64,000 bases of DNA, taken from assembly GCA_030562195.1 (NCBI GenBank), contig JAUJPP010000012.1, positions 20,584,001 to 20,648,000 of the forward strand, written 5' to 3'. Below, in pieces: positions 21,745-31,914 of this stretch. Position 1 is the first letter of the stretch, and each line of letters begins with the position of its first letter. Source of the stretch: Nipponacmea schrenckii. Lineage: Eukaryota > Mollusca > Gastropoda > Lottiidae. Under the pieces are notes generated by a model. That model was not told the origin of the DNA and did no database searches. It saw only the letters and a program-made list of their open reading frames with translations. The translations under genes and the position numbers were made by a program.

Positions 21745-22262
21745 CCTAAGATAACGTTTTAATAGATTGACATTGTGAAGATGTATAAGATGAAGTTTGT
21801 ATAGCTTGACATTTTGAAGATGTATAAGATGAAGTTCGTAATAACTTGACATTGTGAAGATGTATAAGATGAAGTTTGTATAGCTTGACATTGTGTAGAT
21901 GTATAAGATGAAGTTTGTATAGCTTGACATTGTGAAGATGTATAAGATGAAGTTTGTATAGCTTGACATTGTGAAGATGTATAAGATGAAGTTTGTAATA
22001 GCTTGACATTGTGAAGATGTATAAGATGAAGTTTGTATAGCTTGACATTGTGAAGATGTATAAGATGAAGTTCGTAATAACTTGACACTGTGAAGATGTA
22101 TAAGATGAAGTTTGTATAGCTTGACATTGTGTAGATGTATAAGATAAAGTTTGTAATAGCTTGACATTGTGAAGATGTATAAGATAAAGTTCGAAGTAAC
22201 TTGACATTGTGAAGATGTATAAGACAAAGTTTGTAATAGCTTGACATTGTGAAGATGCCTGT
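21745..22262. repeat. minisatellite, 39/41-bp unit, about 13 copies
   Basis: Unit CTTGACATTGTGAAGATGTA plus TAAGATGAAGTTTGTATAG; the 41-bp form ends TTTGTAATAG. Three overlapping minus frames of 153 to 219 codons (LIHLHNVKLYKLH) are artefacts. A lone unit is at 26752-26795. Confidence 0.95.
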
Positions 22263-22425
22263 CAGACAAATGGTGCTAATAAGTGATTCTCGTTTTATCT
22301 GTCTGAATTCTAAATTACCACTGATATAATAAAGTAATAGCAGTGTTCACCATTACAATCCAGGTTATGAAAAGTAGCCCTGGACCTAAAATTACCATGT
22401 ATTAAATAGTTCATTCAATTAACTC
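22263..22425. other. spacer
   Basis: No feature recognised. Confidence 0.3.
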
Positions 22426-22429
22426 TCTT

Positions 22430-22578
22430 GGATCAAGATTACAGTAAGATAATCGAACGCGACAGACTTCTTTTTTAAAGTCAAGTTTGATTCTAGCTGT
22501 CTTGGGACAGGATTACGGTGAGATAATCGAACGCGACAGACTCCTTCTTCAAAGTCATGTTTAATTCTAGCAAGGCAC
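22430..22578. repeat. tandem duplication, about 77-bp unit
   Basis: Two copies of GATTACRGTRAGATAATCGA, ACGCGACAGACT and AAAGTCAWGTTTRATTCTAG. Confidence 0.8.
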
Positions 22579-22687
22579 ATCTTGTTATGTAGACATTGTG
22601 GATTATTGAATTTGACAGTACAGTGCGTGCGTGGGTGCCTCTTTCAACATCTTTTAGATCTTTTATCTGTGAAATGATATTTCGAAA

Positions 22688-22985
22688 GGGAGTCGCGGGG
22701 GCTCAGTGAGTTAGATGCTTGCTCGCTTACCTGAAGGTCCATGGTTCAAGGTTGGGATATACCTTCGGATTTTTCAGTCCGGTTTCCCCTTGTAAGTGAT
22801 GCAGGTCGGAGATGTTCGAAAAAATAAATAATAATAAGATCCCTCGACAAGAGAAAATCGCAAAAAGAGTAGACTAATGCCGCCCTCCTGGCAAAATGTC
22901 TTTGATTGAATCCTACACGTTGTTTCCAATCTTCTTTAGCCCATAAGGTGGACAAGAGTAGGATGTAAATTTCGAATCATTTCAA
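22688..22985 (+). mobile_element. tRNA-derived SINE with head, plus orientation
   Basis: The tRNA-like head is best seen here: GGGGCTCAGTGAGTTAGATG (A-box region) and GGTCCATGGTTCAAGGTTG (B-box region), then the body (TTTTCAGTCCGGTTTCCCC, GTGATGCAGGTCGGAG, AATCGCAAAAAGAGTAG, GCCCATAAGGTGGACAAG). The tail is degenerate. No protein is encoded; the 69-codon minus frame is antisense noise. Confidence 0.85.
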
Positions 22986-23596
22986 GTTTTATAAAAGCAA
23001 GTGATTTACATTAAAATGAATTGAAATGGATTGAGATTGATTATTTTATAGATAAGGAATATTCACAACCGTCTGAGATGTGACATTTTCCATAATGCTT
23101 ATTTAACAGAATATTACCATTTGTAATAGACATAAAATATTTACAATGTCAGCTATTGCCAACTACATGCAATAAGATGAAGGTCGTTTGAAGTGACATT
23201 GAAAAAAGGTCGGACAAACGGTCATTTCCTTTCCTCCAAGCAGTTGGTAAAGTTCATGCTAAAGGCAATTAAAAGGTCTTTGACTTTTTAAACATTGCCT
23301 CATATATTGACCGCTGTTTGCACTCGTTTGCACTTGTTTACGATTGTTAGTTGGACCGTATCAAATACACCTGACCAATTACTACGATATTGTCTCTAAA
23401 AAGGTAACCGCCCCATAAAGATCTCAATCTCAACACAATATTTAAATTTAAGAATAAAAAGGCTTTTAATGTTCTGAACAATAAGTCTAATTGGCCAAAA
23501 AACAGCAGGGTTAGGCACGATTTTTTTTCTAGAATCAAAACCGCATATAACCCCAATTAAATAACCTGTTACACTGTTAGCACTTTTCCAGGTACC
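22986..23596. other. intergenic, nothing recognised
   Basis: No supported gene. The phrase TGTGACATTTTCCATAATGC near 23080 recurs at 41707, hinting at another dispersed element. Confidence 0.35.
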
Positions 23597-23600
23597 TTAA

Positions 23601-23700
23601 AGAGATCGTAAAGAGGTTTTCTGATTTTTCTATGTGTATCAGGGACACTGATGGCTTGTACAATATCAATTGTTAACCTTATGTCTGTGGTTTATTTTAT
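23601..23700. mobile_element. MITE-2, left arm only
   Basis: TTAA at 23597-23600, then AGAGATCGTAAAGAGGTTTT and TGTGTATCAGGGACACTGAT. Truncated after about 100 bp. Confidence 0.65.
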
Positions 23701-24299
23701 TTGAAGGCTGGATTGAAATATTACAGCCCCCCCCCCCCACCACCGAAAAAAAGAAAAAAAAAACGGCTTATTAAGACATTCTAGATCTAAATGGCGGTGA
23801 ACTGCGTTTGTGTGCGCTAATGTTCTGTACGCCTATGTTTCATTCTGAAAACGGATTAAGAACGGTATCTCTTATCAGTTGCCTTTTTCAGGATTCTAGT
23901 TCTTTTGCAATTTAATAAACAGACAATGAAGGGTTCTGTAAAGGGGGTGATAGATTGGAAAAGGTTGAAAATTCCTGTCTTACATAAATACGACCTGCTG
24001 TAGTTAAGCTATTTCATTTATAATTGGAACTGCCACTGCGTTATTTAATTATTATACGGATGTATAATCATATCGAAAAGGCTGTTATAATCAAATACCA
24101 TCATAATTTACTTGTAAAGAGGAAAACATGCTGGCATTTGAGATGAAATGTTATAAAACCAAGTTTTATATATCATCATTACCTTTAAATTGACAATATT
24201 AATGAAACTTTGATGACAATAGATTCAAATTATTTTAATGTCGAACAGTCATATATGTGTACAACATAATATTATATCATTCTCTCCTTCCATTTCTAG
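23701..24299. other. intergenic; poly-C run and ATGGCGG element fragment
   Basis: About ten C near 23727 followed by A-rich text. ATGGCGGTGAACTGCGTTTG at 23788 is a second copy of the dispersed fragment seen at 10503. Confidence 0.4.
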
Positions 24300-24462
24300 A
24301 GTAATTATAGACTGGTTATAAACTGTACATGTTTTTATCGCCTTGTATATGTGTTATTTGTAGTTTTTGTATTTTAACGGGCTCAGCTTTAGAAAGGCTT
24401 AGTCCTAATTGATAACCCAATAAAGAAATTATCATTATAATTATTATTATTATTATTACATC
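24300..24462 (+). mobile_element. LINE 3' end with (ATT)n tail
   Basis: TTAACGGGCTCAGCTTTAGA, AAGGCTTAGTCCTAATTGAT, AACCCAATAAAGAAATTATC followed by (ATT)n. The unspliced, polyadenylation-like end plus microsatellite tail is typical of CR1/L2/RTE-type non-LTR retrotransposons. 5' truncated, with no reverse transcriptase frame. Confidence 0.55.
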
Positions 24463-24584
24463 AAATTCGAAAATGATATTAACGGCTAAATATTGGCTTG
24501 TTAAAGCTTATAATCGATGGTGGATTTCCGGTTTCATTTTGCGGTTCTGGGGTTTGTACATGGTTTATTTAATTCGTAAATAAG

Positions 24585-25479
24585 TTTCAAAAGCGATAAA
24601 GACATCTTAAAAAATGTGTTTGACAGAGCCTAATAGTCCCATGTGTTATTCGTAGCATTTTACAGAATTAAGTTTCAAAAGCGATAAAGACATCTTAAAA
24701 AATGTGTTTGACAGAGCCTAATAGTCCCATGTGTTATTCGTAGCATTTTAACAGAATTAATTTTTAAAAGCGAAATAGTCCTATCTGTTATCCGTAATAT
24801 TGTACAGACTCGATTTGTAAACTCAAAAGAGATAAAGACATCTTAAATGTTTTTGATAAAGCGTAATAGTCCCATCTGTTATCCGTAGCATTTTACAGAA
24901 TTAAGTTTCAAAAGGGATAAAGAAATCTAAAAATGTTTTTGATAAAGCGTAATAGTCCTATCTGTTATCTGTAGCATTTTACAGAATTAAGTTTCAAATG
25001 GGATAAAGACCTCTAAAAATGTGTTTGATAAAGCGTAATAGTCCCATCTGTTATCCGTAGCATTTTACAGAATTAAGTTTCAAATGGGATAAAGACCTCT
25101 AAAAATGTGTTTGATAAAGAGTAATAGTCCTATCTGTTATCCGTAGCATTTTACAGAATTAAGTTTCAAAAGGGATAAAGACCTCTAAAAATGTGTTTGA
25201 TAAAGCGTATAATAGTCCCATCTGTTATCCGTAGCATTTTAACAGAATTAATTTTTAAAGCGAAATAGTCCTATCTGTTATCCGTAGCATTGTACAGACT
25301 CGATTTGTAAACTCAAAAGAGATAAAGACATCTTAAATGTTTTTGATAAAGCGTAATAGTCCCATCTGTTATACGTAGCATTTTTCAGAATTAAGTTTCA
25401 AAAGGGGTAAAGAAATCTAAAAATGTTTTTGATAAAGCGTAATAGTCCTATTGTTATCCGTAGCATTTTACAGAATTAA
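24585..25479. repeat. 85-bp satellite with higher-order pattern, left block
   Basis: Unit AGTTTCAAAAGGGATAAAGA, CCTCTAAAAATGTGTTTGAT, AAAGCGTAATAGTCCCATCT, GTTATCCGTAGCATTTTACA and GAATTA. A variant unit (CGAAATAGTCCTATC, GTACAGACTCGATTTGTAAA) recurs about 496 bp apart near 24775 and 25260, giving a higher-order repeat. The array continues after the MITE at 25480-25948. Confidence 0.9.
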
Positions 25480-25948
25480 AGGGGCACAGGCTTGATTTGT
25501 TTCGGACAATCATCCGACAGCCTCAAACACACGAGATCTTTTGTTTAGCTAATCAGACATAGTCTACAGAGCTTACCTTGAAATTTGAGCCTTCAAATCC
25601 ATGGGTATACATATTTATCCGTGTTTGAAAATCATAATGTCTTAAGATATTATGAACGTCCCGCCATATTGGAAAATCAAAGAGTTATAAATAGACTACT
25701 GCGCAGGCCACACTGATACAACAAAAAGAAAGAACATGTAATAGCAATTGTAGATTTGTCAACAGGACACACAATTTTCAGACTGACTGAAGACCAGCTG
25801 CGTACAGCACGGAAAAAAAATAAAAAGTGAAATTTTTGAGGTATATTTCAAGGTATTATGCGATTTTCTTAGAGCTTGAGTATTTCTGAGGACTGTTTAA
25901 ATGTAACAAAGGCCCAAAACGACCACTAAAAATCAAGATTGTGCCCCT
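25480..25948. mobile_element. MITE-4 inserted inside the 85-bp satellite
   Basis: Ends AGGGGCACAGGCTTGATTT and AAATCAAGATTGTGCCCCT are inverted repeats of each other with two mismatches. The left flank is TTAA (25476-25479) and the right flank TGAA (25949-25952), and removing the element restores a satellite unit junction. The interior (469 bp) has no long frame but holds a TATAAATAG box near 25687 followed by ACTGCGCAGGCC. A non-autonomous TTAA-type transposon. Confidence 0.85.
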
Positions 25949-25952
25949 TGAA

Positions 25953-26290
25953 GTTTCAAATGGGATAAAGACCTCTAAAAATGTGCTTGATAAAGCGTAA
26001 TAGTCCCATCTGTTATCCGTAGCATTTTACTGAATTAAGTTTCAAAAGGGATTAAGACCTCTAAAAATGTGTTTGATAAAGAGTAATAGTCCTATCTGTT
26101 ATCCGTAGCATTTTACAGAATTAAGTTTCAAAAGGGATAAAGACCTCTAAAAATGTGTTTGATAAAGCGTAATAGTCCCATCTGTTATCCGTAGCATTTT
26201 CCAGAATTAAGATTCAAAAGGGATAAAGACATCTAAAAATGTGTTTGATAAAGAGAAATAGTCCTATCTGTTATCCGTAGCATTTTATAG
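25953..26290. repeat. 85-bp satellite, right block
   Basis: About four more units of the satellite at 24585-25479, in the same orientation. Confidence 0.9.
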
Positions 26291-27184
26291 ATAATGTTGA
26301 TACACTCGTATAAATCAGTCACTTTTTTATTAAATGTTGAAGAACCTGAGAATGGATTCTAGTTACAGATGGCACAAATTCTATTCTCATGACGACTATG
26401 TCTCTTTAAATCATTAGAAATATTTTTAAAAAAGTATTGAGTTTGGTGGAAAGTTTACAAAAACCGATCTTCACAAGTTTGACTTTAATAAACTTGTTAA
26501 AATTTTATTTTATTGTCGGCTTCAAATAACATTTTACTAGGTTTTCAAATTCGATTAAATTATTTTAAAAAAGAAATTGAAATATTGACTTTCGAATGAA
26601 AACTGAAAGCAGGCAAGTTTATATGTTTTCAACCATAAAATAACTGGAACGCTAAAATTATAAGATGGTACTTGGAGATTGGATCGCAAATAAGGGACTC
26701 TTAATTGGCTGACGTAAAATTCAATAGAAAAGAATAGTGGCTTACTGCAGTCAAGGTATAAGACGAAGTTCGTAATAGCTTCACACCGAGGGTGAAACTA
26801 CACAAACTAAATTTTAAATTTGGTCTTTTGTTTGTTTCCGAATGCCTTTCTAACATTTGGAGATTTCAGGAATTCCACAACAAAAGCTATAGTTGTCAAA
26901 GCTAAAGAATTAACGGTACTAGATATTCCACACTGGCACTGTGTCCAACACGGGAAGACAACACAGTTAAGGATTAGATTTGAATTATGGCCAGATTAGT
27001 GTCTTAGTTTCTTTTCCTAACTGGATTTTTAAATATTATTCAACGATGGCTATATATACTTATTTTTTTTTATATTTCAGAAAGTATCAGATAACCGAAA
27101 TGACATGATGGTGATTTATCTTTACAGGATGTGTTAGATCCGGACAGGAACCTGAATGGTGGATTACAGAAAAAAAACTGTAGA
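26291..27184. other. intergenic; lone 39-bp-family unit at 26752-26795
   Basis: AAGGTATAAGACGAAGTTCG, TAATAGCTTCACACCG matches the minisatellite unit of 21745-22262. The rest is featureless. Confidence 0.45.
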
Positions 27185-27870
27185 TTATTCTGATATTCCT
27201 GGCATATATTATGGACGCGACAAATTAGATGTTTAATGTTCATCTTTAATAGTTGGATACAGAAACCTAATCAAAAGTGATAAAGTGATACTTGAAATAT
27301 CGACTCTCATCTAATATACATTACCCAGCATTGTGTTTCTATTCGGATGTTTTTTGATATCTTTAGCATATTTGAGACAGGACAAATTAGAATTTAACTC
27401 TTTTAATAGTCGGAATGAAAAGTGAAAAGTGATATTTGTATTACCAACTCTCATCCAATATACATTACCCAGCATTGTGTTTCTATTTGGATGTTTTTTG
27501 ATATCTTTAGCATATTTGAGACCAGAACAAATTAGAATTTAACACTTTTAATAGTTGGATAGAGAAACCGAATCAAAAGTGAAAAGTGATACTTGAAATA
27601 TCGACTCTCATCTAATATACATTACCCAGCATTGTGTTTCTATTCGGATGTTTTTTGATATCTTTAGCATATTTGAGACAGGACAAATTAGAATTTAACT
27701 CTTTTAATAGTCGGAATGAAAAGTGAAAAGTGATATTTGTATTACCAACTCTCATCCAATATACATTACCCAGCTTTGTGTTTCTATTTGGATGTTTTTT
27801 AATATCTTTAGCATATTTGAGACAGGACTAATTAGAATTTAATGTTCGACTTTTAATCTCTTCATAAAGT
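27185..27870. repeat. dimeric tandem repeat upstream of the GPCR (301-bp dimer)
   Basis: CATTACCCAGCATTGTGTTT starts at 27319, 27463, 27620 and 27764, spacings of 144, 157 and 144 bp. Two near-identical 301-bp dimers (A-B-A-B) therefore follow a more diverged first unit at about 27189. Each unit contains GATGTTTTTTGATATCTTTA and ACAAATTAGAATTTAA. Confidence 0.9.
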
Positions 27871-28411
27871 TGGATAGAAAAGCTGAGTGAAATGTGAAAA
27901 TTGATAACTCTATTACCCACTGTTATCTATTTCTAAATTACCTGACTTTATTTTATCTTAATGTGGATTTTATAGTTGTGAAATATTAGCACAAATAATG
28001 TCTTCGTGATACTGAGAAACGGAGATAATGAATAGTGAAACTGTATATCACCATTACCGATTCACATAACGGTATAAATATAATCGTGTTATCTATTAAT
28101 GTCGATTCATAATTCAGAATTTAAAGTACAAATACAGTAATTCTCGAGTTTATGAATATGAAACAATCTTCAAAGAGTTAAGCCAAAGTAAAAAGGGAAT
28201 GATTGACTCAGAAGAAAAGTTTAGGGATACGGTGATAATCGAATTCCGATGGAAGAATACAACGATTTTGGATACATGTATGATCGGAAAAATTGAAGGT
28301 ACAATTTTAACTTTGTGATTTCTCCAAATGAAATATTGACAATTTAAAAAATTAATGTCGGGTAGATTATTCTAGTATTTAACTATAAAATCTTTGCGTT
28401 CGCAATTCAAA
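27871..28411. other. 5' flank of the GPCR
   Basis: AT-rich. A TATA-like CTATAAAA lies at 28383-28390, only about 20 bp before the ATG, too close to be a conventional core promoter unless the leader is very short. An in-frame TAG at 28373 shows the coding frame does not continue upstream. No other promoter element is convincing. Confidence 0.4.
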
Positions 28412-29488
28412 ATGACTACCGTAAGTTTGAATTTCTCCGACACCACGACGGCCAATATGACGGATATCGGGGAATCCGTGGTAGAACAAAGTTACGTGAC
28501 AATTCGACGTATACAGACTGTGATGATCCCCATATTATGTGTGGTGGGATTAGTAGGGAATACCCTTGCTGCAGGTGCCTTCTTCAGTGCTCAACTCCGC
28601 ACTATTTCCTGTTGCCTCTATTTGGGAGTAAAGTGTCTATCAGACATTGGCTTCCTCGTGTCTTTATTGGTTGTTTGGCTGTATCGTGTTCACGTTCCAA
28701 TCTTCAGCCTTAACATCATCTGTCAAACGACCATATTCTTGTCGTATATTTGCGCTTTCTCGTCGGTTTGGCTCGTTGTGATAATAACGTTCGAGAACTT
28801 TATCAGAATCAGTCAGCCTCAGCTGGTTCCGGTAATCTGCACGGCCCGAATGGGAAAAATTGTGATAACCTCTTGTACTGTCATTTCTCTCTTACTATAC
28901 AACTTTCCTCTATGGACGACTGGGATCGTCGAGGACGCACAAGGAAAATTCTGCTCAACGTATAGTGAATTTCAACAAGCGACTATCATACTGACTTATA
29001 TAGATACCATGCTCACGCTAGTCTTGCCGTTTTTCCTTATGGTAGTTCTGGTTGTGCTAATCACAATTGCGGCTATTCAGGCGTACGAACGCAAGAAACG
29101 GTTGTTCATGAACCTTATACGACCGATCAAGAAGGGGAAAAGCCCTGAAGCTCAAGTAACCAAGATGCTGTTCGCGGTATCCATAGTTTTTCTGGTTCTT
29201 CACACGCCGATTCATGGTATCCGGATAAAGCTGATGATTTTGGAGTTTCTTCAAAACGCACACGTGTCCACGAACGACTACATCTTCCAACGTTTATTTG
29301 AACTGTTATACTATTTAGACTTTTGCATCAGTTTGGCAGTGTACATCATCTTTGGTGACAACTTCAAAAAAGTGTTCATCCGAATGTATTTCAAAAGATG
29401 TTGCCGAGTACCGACCGCCGACGTGGACGAAAATCACATGACAAACCACATTTCGATTAGTACAACGTCACGTGGTGTCGATGTTTAA
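28412..29488 (+). CDS. divergent rhodopsin-class (class A) GPCR, intronless
   Basis: A 358-residue seven-helix receptor of the plasma membrane. Start: ATG at 28412 (AAAATGACT, A at -3) is the first ATG after the in-frame TAG at 28373; a longer reading would need TTG. The N-terminus carries two N-glycosylation sequons (N7-F-S, N15-M-T). TM1 has GN (N50); TM2 has D78 in LSD; C104 at the top of TM3 pairs with C181 in ECL2; P166 (TM4), P206 (TM5) and P266 (TM6) are kept, as is F260. Departures: DRY is E128-N129-F130, so Arg3.50 is lost; the TM4 Trp is replaced; CWxP is LHTP; NPxxY is S307-L-A-V-Y311. Helix 8 (DNFKKVF) ends in C330-C331, likely palmitoylated. The TM6 and TM7 forms resemble invertebrate FMRFamide/Srw-like peptide or chemosensory receptors; the ligand is unknown. 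It is flanked by minisatellites on both sides and has no operon or neighbour gene. Confidence 0.93.
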   Translation: MTTVSLNFSDTTTANMTDIGESVVEQSYVTIRRIQTVMIPILCVVGLVGNTLAAGAFFSAQLRTISCCLYLGVKCLSDIGFLVSLLVVWLYRVHVPIFSLNIICQTTIFLSYICAFSSVWLVVIITFENFIRISQPQLVPVICTARMGKIVITSCTVISLLLYNFPLWTTGIVEDAQGKFCSTYSEFQQATIILTYIDTMLTLVLPFFLMVVLVVLITIAAIQAYERKKRLFMNLIRPIKKGKSPEAQVTKMLFAVSIVFLVLHTPIHGIRIKLMILEFLQNAHVSTNDYIFQRLFELLYYLDFCISLAVYIIFGDNFKKVFIRMYFKRCCRVPTADVDENHMTNHISISTTSRGVDV

Positions 29489-29534
29489 AGCTATCTCTGT
29501 GTACTTACATTTTTTTTCTAAGCTTTTTTGTGTA

Positions 29535-29540
29535 AATAAA
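29535..29540 (+). terminator. AATAAA polyadenylation signal of the GPCR
   Basis: A canonical AATAAA lies 46 bp after the TAA stop of the receptor, followed by G/T-rich sequence (GGAGTGGATTTTT). This implies a very short 3' UTR that ends before the 23-bp array begins at about 29587. Confidence 0.7.
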
Positions 29541-29586
29541 ACGGAGTGGATTTTTACCTCTTACTAGTGATCTGTGTTAAGAGTTG

Positions 29587-30215
29587 GGCCTTACATTTGA
29601 TAACTGAAACTTGTAACGTTTGATAACTGAAACTTGTTACGTTTGATAACTGAAACTAGTAGCTTTTGATAACTTATCTCTTGTACTGTTTTATAACAGA
29701 TACTTGTAACGTTTGATAACTGACACTTGTAACGTTTGATAACTGACACTTGTAATGTTTGATAACTGACACGTGTGATAACTGACACTTGTAACGTTTG
29801 ATGATTGACACTTGTAACGTTTGATAACTTATCTCTTGTCCTGTTTTATAACAGATACTTGTAACGTTTGATAACTGACACCTGTAACGTTTGATAACTG
29901 ACACTTGTAACGTTTGATAACCGACACTTGTAACGTTTGATAACCGACACTTATAACGTGTGATAACCGACACTTATAACGTTTGATAACCGACACTTGA
30001 TAACGTTTGATAACTGACACTTGTAACGTTTGATAACTGACACTTGTAACGTGTGCTAACTGACACTTGTAACGTATGATAACTGACATTTGTAACGTTT
30101 GATAACTCATCTCTGTTTTATAACATACTTGTAGCGTTTGATAACCGACACTTGTAACGTTTGATAACTGACACTTGTAACGTTTTATAACTGACACTTT
30201 TAACGTTTGATGACT
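29587..30215. repeat. minisatellite, 23-bp unit, about 27 copies
   Basis: Unit TAACGTTTGATAACTGACAC plus TTG, with variants (CCGACAC, TGAAAC) and a recurrent longer variant with TTATCTCTTGTCCTGTTTTA. It starts about 50 bp after the GPCR polyadenylation signal. Minus frames of 65 to 122 codons are artefacts. Confidence 0.95.
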
Positions 30216-30784
30216 TAACCTAAGATTGCTGAGATTTAAGGATTGATAAATTCAGTCATATATCAAGAATAATCAATGGTCTTTTTTTAAAAATTGTACT
30301 TGTATTAACTTTATCTGTGTTGTAATTTCATCTTAACTTGAAGTTAAATTAAATTTCGGGGTTAAGGACGTCATCAATTCCATATGTAGTGCAAATTTCT
30401 TTTCAAACCAATTGTACAAATACATTAGCAAGATTAGATTGTTATTTATAGGACATATTCGAAAATTTCCATTTCGCGGATTATTCTGTAGATACATGAA
30501 TGTCGACTGTAAGCTGTGAACACTATTACTGATTAGCTCAACTAACAAATTATCCGTTTCTACAAACAACAAAAGCGAATCTATCCCTTAAATTTTTGGT
30601 ATAAAGAAAATGGAATCTAAAGAACCTCTATATATATATACAGGTCATACCGCATAAATCATGCACCCGGATAGGGTAACAATTTTAGCAAATATATTTG
30701 TCGTACCAGCTCTGCGCTTAGTCTTCCGGTTCGACGTTGTGGAACGATATCTTTTACATATTCAATTTTAGAGGGTGACTAAGG
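30216..30784. other. intergenic, nothing recognised
   Basis: Short (TA)n near 30630. No supported gene. Confidence 0.35.
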
Positions 30785-31031
30785 ATCCACAGTGGCTCAG
30801 CGAGTTAGATTTTTGCTCACTAACCGGAAGGTACAGGGTTGAATACCGGCAAAGGTCAAGTTGATGTGTAGTTTTTTTATAGTGCACGTAAAAGATTAAA
30901 GATCCATCGACGGTTGGAAATCGCAATAGTAGGCTAATGATGTTCTTCTGGACAAAAATTGCAGGCGTGGCGTTGCCTGTCTTCAATAGCCCCTTAAGTG
31001 AAGAGGAGGACGTAAAACTCAATTCAATTTA
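30785..31031 (+). mobile_element. tRNA-derived SINE, near full length
   Basis: Head CAGTGGCTCAGCGAGTTAGA (A-box form TGGCTCAGCGA) and ACAGGGTTGAATACCGGC (B-box region), body GATCCATCGACGGTTGGAAA, AATAGTAGGCTAATGATG, tail GACGTAAAACTCAATTCAAT. Together with 22688 it defines the 5' end of the family. Confidence 0.85.
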
Positions 31032-31714
31032 TCTAGAAACTGGCTAACTAAACTTGGAATATTGAGATGGCGAAGATTCAAAACGTTACGTTACAAAAGA
31101 CGCTAAGTAAAAAAAAAGTCTTAGCCAAGTTTTGTGACTGAACGACGTAGTAACGAAACGAAAACAGCTTGAACCATTGAACCATTCGTAACCCATCGCT
31201 TTCTGAGCGTAGGGTTGATGGTTGATGTAATAGTAAAGACTGGACAAATTCTCGTTAAAAGACGCTTAAATGATTTTATGAGTAATGGTGTTCCAATATG
31301 AAATGACGTGCTAGGCTTAAAAAATATCTCATTGCTTGAACATTCCAATGAGATACATAAGAGCAGTATTTCTCATTGGCCTTGTTTCACAGAATAAAGG
31401 TTAAAATAAAACTACGTGTGATTCTCACATTGGAATTGGAACACACACGAAAGTGGTTCATAACCATTTTAATTCACTCTATTATTTCAATTAAGCCAGT
31501 AAGAAGTACGAGGAAGATATTCGACATGGTGGTGTGTAGTTTTTTTCATGTAAGAACGATAATGATGTAGTTTGAAGTAAAAAAAAAAAATGTATTAAGA
31601 ATTTTAAATAAACATCGCATTTACTGAGTTTTTTTTTTTCTGTGCTGTACAATGATCTCATTCATGTTCCACTCTGTTACGGTATCTTGCAAGTGACCAA
31701 ACCCTATGACCAAT
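31032..31714. other. intergenic; unassigned open frame at 31121-31348 (minus)
   Basis: The 75-codon minus frame has a mixed composition and could be a decayed coding fragment, but matches nothing I recognise. CATGTAAGAACGATAATG near 31545 loosely resembles the 38-bp minisatellite unit. Confidence 0.3.
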
Positions 31715-31815
31715 CGTTATATATCTCAAACCACACCTCCATTCGTCATTATCCCCTATACCACAACCACACCCACTCGTCATTTATCTCAAACCACAAC
31801 CCCCATTCGTCATTG
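31715..31815. repeat. short AAACCACACCCC-family array
   Basis: Three diverged copies of TATCTCAAACCACACCTCCA, TTCGTCATT, the same core as the arrays at 6379, 9960 and 52180. Confidence 0.7.
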
Positions 31816-31914
31816 ACAACTTCGTTGTGTCTCAATCCCCTGGGGTCGATATACACGTAAATTACCAGTGCTTTCTCTAAGTATTCTGATCCCAAACCCT
31901 TACTGACAATTTCA

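Noticed and set aside
21610..22269. Three overlapping minus frames of 153 to 219 codons
   Set aside because: 39/41-bp minisatellite; the 41-bp variants shift the frame and all frames stay open by composition.
22688..22760. tRNA gene
   Set aside because: The A and B box regions belong to the SINE head: the same sequence is followed by the SINE body in several copies and no clean cloverleaf can be drawn.
28394..28411. Longer GPCR start at a TTG six codons upstream
   Set aside because: Eukaryotic genes rarely start at TTG; the ATG at 28412 has a good context and is the first in frame after the TAG at 28373.
29587..30215. CRISPR-like appearance of evenly spaced 23-bp repeats
   Set aside because: The repeats are head-to-tail with no unique spacers, there are no cas genes, and the DNA is eukaryotic.
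31121..31348. 75-codon minus frame with gene-like composition
   Set aside because: No family recognised, no splice or start support; kept only as a remark on the intergenic entry.
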